Part shown: piece after piece, positions 1 through 8,302 of the stretch
Layout of the letters: every line of letters begins with the position of its first letter
How positions within the stretch are numbered: position 1 is the first letter of the stretch
Assembly (NCBI RefSeq): GCF_003339585.1
Contig: NZ_QPKF01000001.1
Span: 1,488,001 to 1,552,000, forward strand
Length of the DNA stretch: 64,000 nucleotides
Reading direction: 5' to 3'
Source of the DNA: Exiguobacterium sp. RIT594
Lineage (GTDB): Bacteria; Bacillota; Bacilli; Exiguobacteriales; Exiguobacteriaceae
Made by a program: the position numbers and the translations under genes
The notes under the pieces: model-generated
What the model was told of the DNA's origin: nothing
The model's input: the letters and a program-made list of their open reading frames with translations, nothing else
Databases searched by the model: none

Positions 1-889
1 CGGAAACCCCGCTCATCAGGTGTTTGTAGAAGCCGCCGCGGGCCGGTTTCGAGCTGTCGCTTGATCCACTGCCTTTATACACCGGTGCATCCTGTTTAAC
101 GGCACGGTCAATCAGTTCTTTTGGTTTACGGATTCCTTGAGCGACCGGAACTTCGACAACGTGTTTCCCGTTGAAACGATCCATCTCGACGGCTTTATCC
201 GCAGCGACGATGATTGCTGTCGCTTCTTGAATATCTTGACTTGTCAGACCGTTTTTCACGCCAGTCGAACCGTTTGTCTCGACTTTGATGCGGACACCCA
301 TTTCTTCCGCTTTTTGACGGAGGGCATCTGCTGCCATATACGTATGGGCAATACCGGTCGGACATGCTGTGACGGCAAGAATATATGGTGCGTCCTGTGC
401 GACACTTGACGACGAGACGTCGACCGGACCTTCTTCTTCCCGTTCTTTTGCTTCGATCGCAGCGATGACTTCATCTTCCGAACGAGCGGAAAGAATCGTA
501 TCACGGAACTTCATGTCCATCAGGTAGACAGACAGTTTTGATAATGTTTCAAGGTGCGCGTTGTCAGCATTTTCGCCGGCAGCAATCATGAAGAACAAGC
601 GGCTTGGTTGTCCGTCAAGTGCTTCGTAATCGATTCCTGTCGAACGTCCAAAAGCGATGGCCGGTGATTTAACGGCTGCCGTCTTCGCATGCGGAATCGC
701 GATTCCTTCACCGAGTCCGGTCGTACTTTGTGCTTCCCGGGCCAGGATGGCTTCGCGGTAAGCAGAGCGGTCATTTAATTTTCCGGCACGATCGAGTACA
801 TCGACGAGTTCATCGATGACAGCTGCTTTATTCGACGAACGTAAATCGAGTTGGATCGTATCACGTGTTAACAGATCTGTAATTTTCAT
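1..889 (-). CDS. fruA: PTS fructose transporter subunit IIABC (partial, N-terminal part)
   Basis: This is the fructose-specific phosphotransferase permease, which imports fructose as fructose-1-phosphate. Only the first ~296 residues are present; the window edge cuts the gene at the beginning of the membrane IIC domain. The N-terminal IIA domain (about residues 1-150) has the phosphorylated histidine in a GIAIPHAK motif near residue 67. A IIB domain follows, with the phosphocysteine in AVTACPTGIAHT near residue 176. The start ATG at 887-889 follows AAAGGAGTGACAAACTC. It lies 16 bases after fruK and is the last visible gene of a fruR-fruK-fruA operon. Confidence 0.95.
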   Translation of the reverse strand, partial: MKITDLLTRDTIQLDLRSSNKAAVIDELVDVLDRAGKLNDRSAYREAILAREAQSTTGLGEGIAIPHAKTAAVKSPAIAFGRSTGIDYEALDGQPSRLFFMIAAGENADNAHLETLSKLSVYLMDMKFRDTILSARSEDEVIAAIEAKEREEEGPVDVSSSSVAQDAPYILAVTACPTGIAHTYMAADALRQKAEEMGVRIKVETNGSTGVKNGLTSQDIQEATAIIVAADKAVEMDRFNGKHVVEVPVAQGIRKPKELIDRAVKQDAPVYKGSGSSDSSKPARGGFYKHLMSGVS

Positions 890-905
890 GAGTTTGTCAC
901 TCCTT

Positions 906-1826
906 TTAGGATTGAATGAGTTCAACGACTTGGACATCGGTCAGTAAACGGTCAATATCTTCTTTTGTACATAATCCAAACGAGTAAGCGGACGCACTGC
1001 CTGTCGTGACTGCGTACCGGAACGCTTCTTCCGGCGGCCGTCCGAGCGCGTAACTGGCGACGAATCCTGCGACGAGTGAATCTCCGGCACCGACTGAGTT
1101 GATCAGCTTACCGGCTGGTGTGTTCGCCGTGTAGGCCCCCTGCTTGTTGACGAGTAACGCTCCGTCACCCGCAAAAGAGATGATGACATTTTCCGCGCCG
1201 CGTTCAACAAGTTGTTGCGCATACGGGACAGCCATTTCTTTTGACGTGATATCGACATCAAAGATTTCACCGAGTTCATGATGGTTCGGCTTGATCATGA
1301 ACGGACCGAGCGGTAAAACTTCAAGCATCGCTTCCTTCGTCGTATCGACGGCGAATTTGACGCCTCGTTCCGTCAGGACTTGTGCAATCTTCCGATACAA
1401 ATCCTGCGGCAGACTGCTTGGAATGCTGCCGGCGAAGACGACGATGTCACCCGGCTGCATCGTTTCGAACGCAGCCAGTAACGCCTGTAATTCTTCATCC
1501 TTGATTTGAGGACCTGCCGCATTAAGTTCCGATTCCTGATCGGCACGGATCTTAACGTTGATCCGCGTTTCATCGGCAATCGGTGTGAATGCGGTCAGGA
1601 CACCTTGTTTTTCCAGTTCGTTACGAATGAATTGCCCCGTACTGCCACCTAAAAATCCAAGAGCTTCCGTCTCGACGTCGTAGTTTCTTAAGACGAGTGA
1701 GACATTGATTCCTTTTCCACCTGCTACTTTTTCCGCTTGTTCCACACGATTGACTTGTCCGGCCTCAAATACCGGCAACGTGACGTAATAATCGATTGAT
1801 GGGTTGAGTGTCAGTGTATAAATCAT
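906..1826 (-). CDS. fruK: 1-phosphofructokinase
   Basis: This PfkB-family sugar kinase phosphorylates fructose-1-phosphate to fructose-1,6-bisphosphate in the cytoplasm, directly after FruA-mediated uptake. The 306-residue length is normal for the family. The N-terminus MIYTLTLNPSIDYYV, the GGKGINVS substrate loop near residue 37 and the C-terminal anion-hole motif NSVGAGDSLVAGF with the catalytic Asp are all visible. Its start overlaps the fruR stop by four bases (ATGA), so the two are translationally coupled. Tagatose-6-phosphate kinase is the closest alternative, but the fruR/fruA context favours fruK. Confidence 0.95.
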   Translation of the reverse strand: MIYTLTLNPSIDYYVTLPVFEAGQVNRVEQAEKVAGGKGINVSLVLRNYDVETEALGFLGGSTGQFIRNELEKQGVLTAFTPIADETRINVKIRADQESELNAAGPQIKDEELQALLAAFETMQPGDIVVFAGSIPSSLPQDLYRKIAQVLTERGVKFAVDTTKEAMLEVLPLGPFMIKPNHHELGEIFDVDITSKEMAVPYAQQLVERGAENVIISFAGDGALLVNKQGAYTANTPAGKLINSVGAGDSLVAGFVASYALGRPPEEAFRYAVTTGSASAYSFGLCTKEDIDRLLTDVQVVELIQS

Positions 1827-2569
1827 TTTGCGTTCACCACCTCTGTATATTGACTGTATTTCGCTTCCTGTTCACTGGATGTCATCGTGATAATCGTTGC
1901 CGCCCGCAGTGACGCGACCCGGCTGAAACTGATGTCATCCAGTTTCGTCTCATCGACTAATACATAAGACTTTTTCGCTAACTCAATCGCGGTCTTCTTA
2001 ACGAGTGCCTCTTCCGGATCTGGTGTCGTGAAACCTTGAGTCGGATGAACACCGTTCATCCCAAGGAAAGCGACATCAAAATGGTAAATCAACATTCCTT
2101 CACGCGCATTGTAACCAACAAGTGCTTGGGTCGAATGCTTGAGTTGCCCTCCGACGACGAACGTCGGGATACGGTGATAGAGTAACGTGTTCGCTAGAGG
2201 AAGACTGTTCGTCACGACTGTAATCGCCTTTTGTTCGAGATAAGGGACGATGGCTAGCGTCGTCGTTCCTGCATCGAGATACACGTACATTCCGTCTTCG
2301 ATCAGGTCGGCCGCTGCTTTCGCGATCCGGTCCTTCTCTTCCACGAAACGGTCACTTTTCTCGAAATAACTCGGTTCATCAATCTGCATATGGTTGGCGG
2401 TTGCCCCGCCGTGAACCCGCCGTAGGTGACCAGCCGATTCAAGTTGTGATAAGTCGCGGCGAATCGTTGATTCACTGGCTCCCGTCTGATCAACAATGGT
2501 TTGCATTTTGACGACTTCTTCCCGGGCGAGTAGCTCGAGAATCAGTTGATGGCGTTTTTTCGTTAACAT
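1823..2569 (-). CDS. fruR: DeoR-family transcriptional repressor of the fructose operon
   Basis: A 248-residue DeoR-type regulator. The N-terminal helix-turn-helix (MLTKKRHQLILELLAREEVV, then SESTIRRDLSQLESAG around residues 33-48) is followed by a sugar-phosphate-binding DeoRC domain with D-x-G-T-T-T near residue 100. Regulators in this position normally repress the fru operon and are released by fructose-1-phosphate; that is family knowledge, not visible here. It is first in the operon, with GGAGGGAAACTC before the ATG and a promoter at 2590-2618. Confidence 0.93.
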   Translation of the reverse strand: MLTKKRHQLILELLAREEVVKMQTIVDQTGASESTIRRDLSQLESAGHLRRVHGGATANHMQIDEPSYFEKSDRFVEEKDRIAKAAADLIEDGMYVYLDAGTTTLAIVPYLEQKAITVVTNSLPLANTLLYHRIPTFVVGGQLKHSTQALVGYNAREGMLIYHFDVAFLGMNGVHPTQGFTTPDPEEALVKKTAIELAKKSYVLVDETKLDDISFSRVASLRAATIITMTSSEQEAKYSQYTEVVNAK

Positions 2570-2589
2570 GAGTTTCCCTCCACATCCTT

Positions 2590-2618
2590 AATATAAAGCG
2601 TTTACATTCAAAAATCAA
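2590..2618 (-). promoter_or_regulatory. Sigma-A promoter of the fruR-fruK-fruA operon
   Basis: Reading the minus strand, TTGATT (2613-2618) and TATATT (2590-2595) are separated by 17 bp and lie 21 bases before the fruR start. The upstream region repeats TTTTTGAATG/ATGAATG-like elements that could be FruR half-sites. Confidence 0.7.
2592..2606 (-). promoter_or_regulatory. Candidate cre (CcpA) site overlapping the fruR -10 region
   Basis: The minus-strand 15-mer ATGTAAACGCTTTAT matches the catabolite-response consensus WTGNAANCGNWNNCW at every fixed base except the penultimate C. It overlaps the -10 box, where bound CcpA would block transcription. The match is by eye and the role is inferred. 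Confidence 0.5.
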
Positions 2619-2715
2619 TCAAAAACATTCATTTTTTTATGTTTTTCGTTAAAAAACCTTCAAAATACGACTTTATTCGACAATAACATCCTGTTATACG
2701 TCTATTATACATCAA

Positions 2716-2738
2716 AAACGGTCATACCATGACCGTTT
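2716..2738. repeat. Perfect 10-bp inverted repeat between two transcription units
   Basis: AAACGGTCAT and ATGACCGTTT are exact reverse complements separated by ACC. The element lies directly downstream of the terminator at 2743-2772 and upstream of the fruR promoter region. It has no long T-run, so it may be a second stem-loop backing up termination or an operator for fruR. Confidence 0.6.
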
Positions 2739-2742
2739 ACGC

Positions 2743-2772
2743 AAAAAAACCGCTCATTCTCTGAGCGGTTTT
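2743..2772 (-). terminator. Rho-independent terminator after the FAH-family gene
   Basis: AAAACCGCTCA pairs with TGAGCGGTTTT around a short loop and is followed on the minus strand by a T-run. It begins 22 bases beyond the stop of the gene at 2795-3628. Confidence 0.9.
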
Positions 2773-2794
2773 AAACAAGACGGTCATTGATTAT

Positions 2795-3628
2795 TCATTT
2801 ATAGGCTTTGACGTGATTTTGCAGATGACCGATTCCTTCAATCGAAATATCTACGACATCCCCATCCTGAAGATACGTCGGCGGCTTCATCCCGTGTCCG
2901 ACGCCAGCCGGTGTTCCTGTTGCGATGATATCCCCTGCTTCAAGGGTCATCCCGCGGGAAACTTCTGTTAAAATCGTCACGACATCCCGGAGCATCAGCT
3001 TCGTCGAACCCGATTGACGCAGTTGACCGTTGACGCGCGTCTCAACCAGTACATCAGCCGGATCAAAACTGTCTTCCGTCACGATGACCGGACCGAACGG
3101 ACAAAACCCGTCGAGTGATTTACCGCGGAAAAATTGAACATGCTCTTTTTGCAGATCACGTGCCGTCACATCATTGACGATACTGTAACCGAAGACATGA
3201 TCCAGTGCATTTTCCGGTGTCAAATCACGACCGGACGTCCCGATGATAATGGCGAGCTCACCTTCGTAGTCGAGTTGCTGTGTCAGATCAGCATGCCGTT
3301 CGATTGCTTCAAACGGACCGACGATGGAACTCGGTGCTTTCGTAAATAAAACGAATTTCCCGGCACCTGCCGTATCCATCTCCTTGATGTGATCGGCATA
3401 GTTCTTCCCGACACAAATCACATTACGAGGCGGTATGTACGGTGCGAGTAACTGGATTTCATCGTTCAGTCGCGGTGCGACATCCAAATCAAGATCCATC
3501 TCGAAGCCCCGTGCGATGACTTCAAGCAACGAATCCGTATAGACCTGCGCTGTCACGTCATACCGGTAACCTGCTTCCTCAACTCCAATCCGTGACTCTC
3601 CTTCTTGCTCAAACCGAAACCATTTCAT
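2795..3628 (-). CDS. Fumarylacetoacetate hydrolase family protein
   Basis: A 277-residue FAH-superfamily enzyme. Members hydrolyse or decarboxylate acylpyruvate-type substrates with a bound divalent metal. The metal-binding acidic motif DYEGELAIIIG (two Glu and an Asp ligand further on), GKNYADH and the SKTMIF-like C-terminal region (SGSTKLMLRDVV, then GDIIATGTPAGVG) are visible. The ATG at 3626-3628 was chosen because GGGGGAATAGTC precedes it and homologues start MKWFRFEQ-like; an in-frame ATG 57 bases upstream lacks a ribosome site. It is a single-gene unit, so the exact substrate cannot be told. Confidence 0.88.
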   Translation of the reverse strand: MKWFRFEQEGESRIGVEEAGYRYDVTAQVYTDSLLEVIARGFEMDLDLDVAPRLNDEIQLLAPYIPPRNVICVGKNYADHIKEMDTAGAGKFVLFTKAPSSIVGPFEAIERHADLTQQLDYEGELAIIIGTSGRDLTPENALDHVFGYSIVNDVTARDLQKEHVQFFRGKSLDGFCPFGPVIVTEDSFDPADVLVETRVNGQLRQSGSTKLMLRDVVTILTEVSRGMTLEAGDIIATGTPAGVGHGMKPPTYLQDGDVVDISIEGIGHLQNHVKAYK

Positions 3629-3690
3629 GACTATTCCCCCTTTTTTCCAGTATACCGAAAAGTCTCTCCAACCGTCTGCTTTCACGAAAA

Positions 3691-3724
3691 AAGAACCGTC
3701 CGAAATACGTCTCGGACGGTTCTT
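3691..3724 (-). terminator. Terminator after the SulP transporter
   Basis: The 13-bp stem AAGAACCGTCCGA/TCGGACGGTTCTT has an 8-base loop and is followed on the minus strand by TTTTTT. It starts 2 bases after the transporter stop codon. Confidence 0.93.
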
Positions 3725-3726
3725 CT

Positions 3727-5172
3727 TCAGGCAATGCGACGGGCTAAACGGTCGACAAGCGCCTGTGATTCTTCATTTAAGGAAACCAGATCAACTGACA
3801 CACCTGCCGCCTGATATTTCAAAACGACCGTTTCAATCGCTTCCGTCGCCGAATCATCAAACAAGTGGGCTTGTGTGAAATCAAGCGTGACCCGTTCGAA
3901 GTCGAGATCTGCTGGCACATCGAATTGTTCGACGAACGCTGTCGTCGACGCAAAGAAAATCGGACCGTTGATCCGGTAGACGACGTTTTTCCCTTCGGCA
4001 TGTCGTTTCACATCAATCCGTGAAATCTTCGATGCGAACAGAATCGCAGCAAGCAGAATCCCGACCAGTACGCCCATTGACAAATCATGTGTCAGGACGG
4101 TCACGAGGACCGTTGCCAGCATGACGGCAGAATCACTTTTCGGAGAATTTTTCAGCATTTTGAAAGATCCCCAGTCAAATGTCGCGTACGACACAAAGAA
4201 CATGACACCGACGAGGGCCCCCATCGGAATCGTCATCAGTAAATCATTCATCGTCACCATCAACAGCATCAGAAATGCTCCGGCTGTAAAAGTCGACAAA
4301 CGACCGCGACCGCCGGATGTGACATTGATGACCGATTGCCCGATCATCGCACAGCCCGGCATACCACCAAAGAATCCGGCCACGATGTTGGCGATTCCTT
4401 GTCCGCGTGACTCGGTCGCTTTATTCGATGTCGTATCCGTCATCTCATCGACAATCCGTGCCGTCAACAACGATTCAATCAGACCGACGAATGCGAGTGA
4501 CAAGGCATACGGGAAGATGATTTGCAATGTCTCAAGCGAAAATGGAACGTTCGGCAGGAAGAAACTTGGGAGTGAAGCTGAAATTTGACCCATGTCGCCG
4601 ATGACGCGGGTATCCAGCGAAAAGGCAACCGTCAGAATCGTCATGATTGTAATCGCGACGAGCGGTGCCGGAATCACTTTCGTAAACCGCGGGAAAATCA
4701 GGATGATGGCGAGAGACGCCGCGACCATCGCATACATGATCCAGTTCTGTCCTTCAAACTGCGGCAACTGTGCCGAAAAAATTAAGATCGCCAAGGCATT
4801 GACGAACCCGACCATGACGGCGCGGGGAATAAAACGCAATAACTTGGCGACACCGGCGACGCCTAAAAGAATCTGGAAGATTCCGGCGAGAATTCCTGCT
4901 GCCAGTAAATAATCCACACCATGATCTTTGACGAGTTGGACGACGACAAGTGCCATCGCACCGGTCGCTGCCGAGATCATCCCCGGGCGGCCGCCGGCAA
5001 TCGAGATGATGATGGCAATGATGACGGACGCATATAAGCCGACCATCGGGTTGACGCCGGCAATCAAGGAAAACGCGATGGCTTCCGGAACCAGTGCCAA
5101 GGCAACGACGATTCCGGATAACAGATCCGCTTTCGGTTGCAGGACCCATTCTTTTCTCCATTGTGAAAACAT
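3727..5172 (-). CDS. SulP-family inorganic anion transporter with STAS domain
   Basis: A 481-residue membrane protein of the SLC26/SulP family, which moves sulfate, bicarbonate or related anions. The first ~380 residues are hydrophobic helices. They include the family signature region PEAIAFSLIAGVNPMVGLYA near the N-terminus and GMPGCAMIGQS in the middle. The C-terminal ~85 residues form a STAS domain (VYRINGPIFFAS, then the HLFDDSATEAI loop). The substrate cannot be assigned from sequence; no sulfate-assimilation or carbonic-anhydrase gene is adjacent. The ATG follows GAGGAATTAG. It is downstream of a TetR gene but has its own candidate promoter. Confidence 0.93.
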   Translation of the reverse strand: MFSQWRKEWVLQPKADLLSGIVVALALVPEAIAFSLIAGVNPMVGLYASVIIAIIISIAGGRPGMISAATGAMALVVVQLVKDHGVDYLLAAGILAGIFQILLGVAGVAKLLRFIPRAVMVGFVNALAILIFSAQLPQFEGQNWIMYAMVAASLAIILIFPRFTKVIPAPLVAITIMTILTVAFSLDTRVIGDMGQISASLPSFFLPNVPFSLETLQIIFPYALSLAFVGLIESLLTARIVDEMTDTTSNKATESRGQGIANIVAGFFGGMPGCAMIGQSVINVTSGGRGRLSTFTAGAFLMLLMVTMNDLLMTIPMGALVGVMFFVSYATFDWGSFKMLKNSPKSDSAVMLATVLVTVLTHDLSMGVLVGILLAAILFASKISRIDVKRHAEGKNVVYRINGPIFFASTTAFVEQFDVPADLDFERVTLDFTQAHLFDDSATEAIETVVLKYQAAGVSVDLVSLNEESQALVDRLARRIA

Positions 5173-5210
5173 CTAATTCCTCATTTCTTTTGGTTTGAAC
5201 ATATTTTTTC

Positions 5211-5239
5211 ATTGTAAGGTGTTTTACCTGAAACGATAA
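5211..5239 (-). promoter_or_regulatory. Candidate promoter of the SulP gene
   Basis: On the minus strand TTATCG (5234-5239) and TACAAT (5211-5216) are 17 bp apart in the 71-base gap between the tetR stop and the transporter start. The -10 is good and the -35 weak. Confidence 0.5.
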
Positions 5240-5243
5240 GCCC

Positions 5244-6152
5244 TTATTGTAACAGCGTCCGGATCCGGACGATTTCATCGACCATATCCTGATAACGGAC
5301 CATGATTTCCTGACCGGTGAAGATTGGATCTTCCTGCAACGTTTCGAGTGCCCGCTTCAACAGATGGATTTTCGGCTTTTTCCGTTCCAGTAATTCTTCA
5401 TAAATGAAATCGAGCACTTCATCATGTGCTTCTTTTGATTCGTCTGAAATGGCAGACAGCGTGATCAGTCGCTTCATATGAGCATTCGTCTTTTCAAATA
5501 AGTCTTTCCGGATGACGACCTCATCTTGCGGACGATCGAGCCAGACTGATAAAAACCGCGGCGGAATCAATTGTTCTTCCGTCCGGCTGACATCTTCGAC
5601 GAGATGGGTCAACCGGTTAAAGACATACCGGACAACCCGTTCCGGTTGCGTGTTTGGTTCTGATTGCCGGAAGAAGTACATCGCATACTGTAACATTCCG
5701 GTATAGATGACGGCTAAATCAAGCAGATACGGTGTTTTCGCTTCTCCGAACAAATCACGCAGACGATGGTACGTCCATTCGATTTCAAGCAGCCGGTTAT
5801 TTTCCATGAATGCTTTTAATTCTTTTTCATTAGAAGCAATCGCTTCTTCAAACAACGTATACAGTTTATATTTCTGCATCAATTCGAGGTAACAGTTCCC
5901 TTGCCGGATAAACGTTTCATAATCCGAGACGTCACGGCCGACTAAAATTTCTTTGCGGGCATTACGCATCTTTTCGAAAACCGTATTGAAGACATCAATG
6001 AACAATTCATTTTTTGATGAAAAGTAATTATAGAACGTTCCTTTGGAGACGACACTTTGATCGAGTATGTCCTGGATCGAAGTCGACTGGTAACCTTTTT
6101 CGACGAACAGTTGGTAGGCAGCATCAAGGAGCTGTTTCTTTTTCGGGTTCAT
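5244..6152 (-). CDS. TetR-family transcriptional regulator with long C-terminal domain
   Basis: The N-terminal helix-turn-helix is typical of TetR (LLDAAYQLFVEKGYQSTS, then VVSKGTFYNYFSSKNELF). At 302 residues it is about 100 longer than usual; the extra C-terminal part is a predicted helical segment with no recognised motif. The ATG at 6150-6152 is preceded by AAAGGATAATGTT, favouring it over an ATG 36 bases upstream. It is divergent from the MFS exporter at 6317 with a palindrome between them, so it probably represses that pump and itself. The inducer is unknown. Confidence 0.9.
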   Translation of the reverse strand: MNPKKKQLLDAAYQLFVEKGYQSTSIQDILDQSVVSKGTFYNYFSSKNELFIDVFNTVFEKMRNARKEILVGRDVSDYETFIRQGNCYLELMQKYKLYTLFEEAIASNEKELKAFMENNRLLEIEWTYHRLRDLFGEAKTPYLLDLAVIYTGMLQYAMYFFRQSEPNTQPERVVRYVFNRLTHLVEDVSRTEEQLIPPRFLSVWLDRPQDEVVIRKDLFEKTNAHMKRLITLSAISDESKEAHDEVLDFIYEELLERKKPKIHLLKRALETLQEDPIFTGQEIMVRYQDMVDEIVRIRTLLQ

Positions 6153-6202
6153 AACATTATCCTTTTCTTTAAATGATCTGTTTTTCAAAAACCACTCATT
6201 TA

Positions 6203-6217
6203 CTTTAGTGTATAAAG
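6203..6217. promoter_or_regulatory. Palindrome between tetR and the MFS gene, candidate TetR operator
   Basis: CTTTA-GTGTA-TAAAG is a perfect 5-bp inverted repeat with a 5-base centre. The core AGTGTATAA recurs as a direct copy at 6272-6280, closer to the exporter start. Paired copies in a divergent regulator/pump intergenic region suit operator sites. Confidence 0.5.
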
Positions 6218-6316
6218 CAAATAATTTGTAATGTTTTGCCTGAGACGGTAAGATAGCTAAGTTGTAGAATCAGTGTATAACAAACTAGACTTACTGTACA
6301 AAAGGAGCATAACGAA

Positions 6317-7792
6317 ATGCAATCAACGAAGCAATCATCTCGTCTTTATTTAATTTTAGCGGTCTTGATGGCCGGCGCCTTCGTCGCTGTCCTGAACTCG
6401 ACGCTGTTAAATATCGCTTTACCATCCATCATGAAATCATTCAACATTGAAGCAAGCACCGCTCAATGGCTGACAACGGGTTACATGCTCGTCAACGGAA
6501 TCATGATTCCGACGTCCGCCTTTCTCGTTCAAAAGTTTTCGACACGCCAATTGTTCTTAACGGCAATGGGATTGTTCTCGATCGGCACAATCGTCGCCGG
6601 TCAAGCCGATCTGTTTCCGGTCCTGCTCGGTTCGCGGATGTTACAAGCATCCGGTTCCGCCATCATGATGCCGCTTCTCATGAACGTTCTTCTGAACGGC
6701 TTCCCGATTGAGAAACGTGGACAAGCGATGGGCATCTTCGGTCTTGTCATCACGTTCGCTCCCGCCATTGGCCCGACGTTGTCCGGCTGGGTGCTTGAAC
6801 ATTACGAATGGCGGATGCTGTTCCATATCGTTACACCGATTTCCCTGCTGGTCCTCATCATCGGATTCTTCTTATTAAAGAAAGAAGTCGTCACGAGTAC
6901 ACTGCGTCTTGAAAAACTTTCACTTGTCTTATCAAGCTTCGGCTTCGGCGGATTACTGTACGGTTTCAGTTCTGCCGGTTCTGCCGGTTGGGGATCATGG
7001 ACCGTCATCGGTGCTCTTGCCATTGGTGTGATCAGTCTCGCTTCGTTCATTATACGCCAATTCCGACTCGATGAACCGATGCTTGAGTTCCGAATCTTTA
7101 AATACCCGATGTTCGCTCTATCACAAGGCATTTCAATGGTCTTGAACATGTCGATGTTCTCCGCCATGATCCTGATGCCGATTTACGTCCAGACGATTCG
7201 CGGTATTTCACCGTTCCATTCCGGTCTCTTGATGTTGCCGGGGGCACTTGTCATGGCCTTCATGTCACCGATCACCGGTCGTTTGTTTGATCGCTTTGGT
7301 GCCCGGGTCCTTGCCATGATCGGTCTGTCTTTGACCGTCCTGACAACTTTCTTCTTCAGTCGTCTGACGGCGGATACGGCGTATTCGTTCCTCGTCATCA
7401 TGTATACGTTACGCTTCCTTGGGATCTCGATGGTCATGATGCCGGTTATGACAAACGGATTGAACCATATCCCGCAACATTTGACACCGCACGGAACGGC
7501 GCTCAACAATACGTTGTCGCAAGTATCCGGTGCGATTGGTTCAGGACTGCTCGTTACGGTCATGACATCACGGACCGCTGACTATGCCAAAGAACTGACG
7601 GCAAATGCAACGCCCGGGACGAATCCGCAAACGATCATCACGCAATCGATGGTCGAAGGCATCAATGATACGTTCTTCATCGCCACGTTGCTCGCCTTAC
7701 TGGCTTTAGGATTATCGTTCTTCATTAAGAAACGGAAAGTCGAGCAAGACGTCGTTCATATTGATGAAGCACGTGAAAAGAAATATGCTTAA
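6317..7792 (+). CDS. MFS multidrug exporter, DHA2 (EmrB/QacA) family
   Basis: A 491-residue drug:proton antiporter of the 14-helix DHA2 family. The N-terminal helix with LNSTLLNIALPSI (DHA2 motif D1-like) and TAQWLTTGYMLVNGI are visible. Further on come GSRMLQASGSAIMMPL and the motif C-like GPTLSGWVL near residue 155, which marks exporters. The ATG follows AAAGGAGCATAACGA. It is transcribed alone, away from the TetR regulator that probably controls it, and closed by a strong terminator. The substrate is unknown. Confidence 0.93.
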   Translation: MQSTKQSSRLYLILAVLMAGAFVAVLNSTLLNIALPSIMKSFNIEASTAQWLTTGYMLVNGIMIPTSAFLVQKFSTRQLFLTAMGLFSIGTIVAGQADLFPVLLGSRMLQASGSAIMMPLLMNVLLNGFPIEKRGQAMGIFGLVITFAPAIGPTLSGWVLEHYEWRMLFHIVTPISLLVLIIGFFLLKKEVVTSTLRLEKLSLVLSSFGFGGLLYGFSSAGSAGWGSWTVIGALAIGVISLASFIIRQFRLDEPMLEFRIFKYPMFALSQGISMVLNMSMFSAMILMPIYVQTIRGISPFHSGLLMLPGALVMAFMSPITGRLFDRFGARVLAMIGLSLTVLTTFFFSRLTADTAYSFLVIMYTLRFLGISMVMMPVMTNGLNHIPQHLTPHGTALNNTLSQVSGAIGSGLLVTVMTSRTADYAKELTANATPGTNPQTIITQSMVEGINDTFFIATLLALLALGLSFFIKKRKVEQDVVHIDEAREKKYA

Positions 7793-7797
7793 ACCTC

Positions 7798-7841
7798 AAA
7801 CAGGTCGTTTCCTCTCTATCATGAGAAGAAACGACCTGTTT
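7798..7841 (+). terminator. Strong terminator after the MFS exporter
   Basis: A perfect 14-bp stem (AAACAGGTCGTTTC/GAAACGACCTGTTT) with a 16-base loop runs into a T-run that reaches the nrdG stop codon at 7844-7846. Convergent nrdG transcripts would meet the same hairpin from the other side. Confidence 0.95.
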
Positions 7842-7843
7842 TT

Positions 7844-8302
7844 TTATCCGAGAAAAGTCTGAAGCTGTTCCCTCGTCAAGATACGTTGATTCGTACTGCC
7901 ACGAATCGACAGGGAAGAATCATGAAGGGTTTTGATATACCTCCCGTCAACTAAACCATCAATCTGTGACAGAATCTGTCGGGCTTGCGCATCGTCCAGC
8001 AACTGTTCAATCCGGTAACCGGTAAACAGATAGATGTCGCAGCCGGCTAACGCGTGAACCAGTTCTGCCAGGGCAGTACGTTGCAAAAACGGTTCCCCGC
8101 CGGAAATCGTAATCCGGCGTGAACCGATGCCTTCAATCTGTTCCAGGACTTGGCGAACCGTGTAGTCTGCTCCGCCGTCCATTGCCCAAGACTCCGGATT
8201 ATGACACCCCGCACACTGGTGGGGACAACCGGCAAAAAAGATGACCGTTCGGAGGCCGGGTCCGTCGACGACGGAATCAGCGAGAATGTGGAGCAGTCGC
8301 AT
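7844..8302 (-). CDS. nrdG: Anaerobic ribonucleotide reductase-activating protein
   Basis: This radical-SAM activase generates the glycyl radical on NrdD. The 152-residue length is normal. The cluster motif CPHQCAGC (C-x3-C-x2-C) near residue 26 and the glycine-rich ISGGEPF stretch that binds S-adenosylmethionine are visible. The start lies inside the end of nrdD (26-base overlap), so it is co-translated. It functions only under anoxia because the cluster and radical are oxygen-sensitive. Confidence 0.95.
   Translation of the reverse strand: MRLLHILADSVVDGPGLRTVIFFAGCPHQCAGCHNPESWAMDGGADYTVRQVLEQIEGIGSRRITISGGEPFLQRTALAELVHALAGCDIYLFTGYRIEQLLDDAQARQILSQIDGLVDGRYIKTLHDSSLSIRGSTNQRILTREQLQTFLG

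Noticed and set aside
4121-4588. 155-codon plus-strand open frame opposite the SulP gene
   Set aside because: It is a mirror of a well-supported membrane transporter gene, with no ribosome site and a composition typical of antisense frames.
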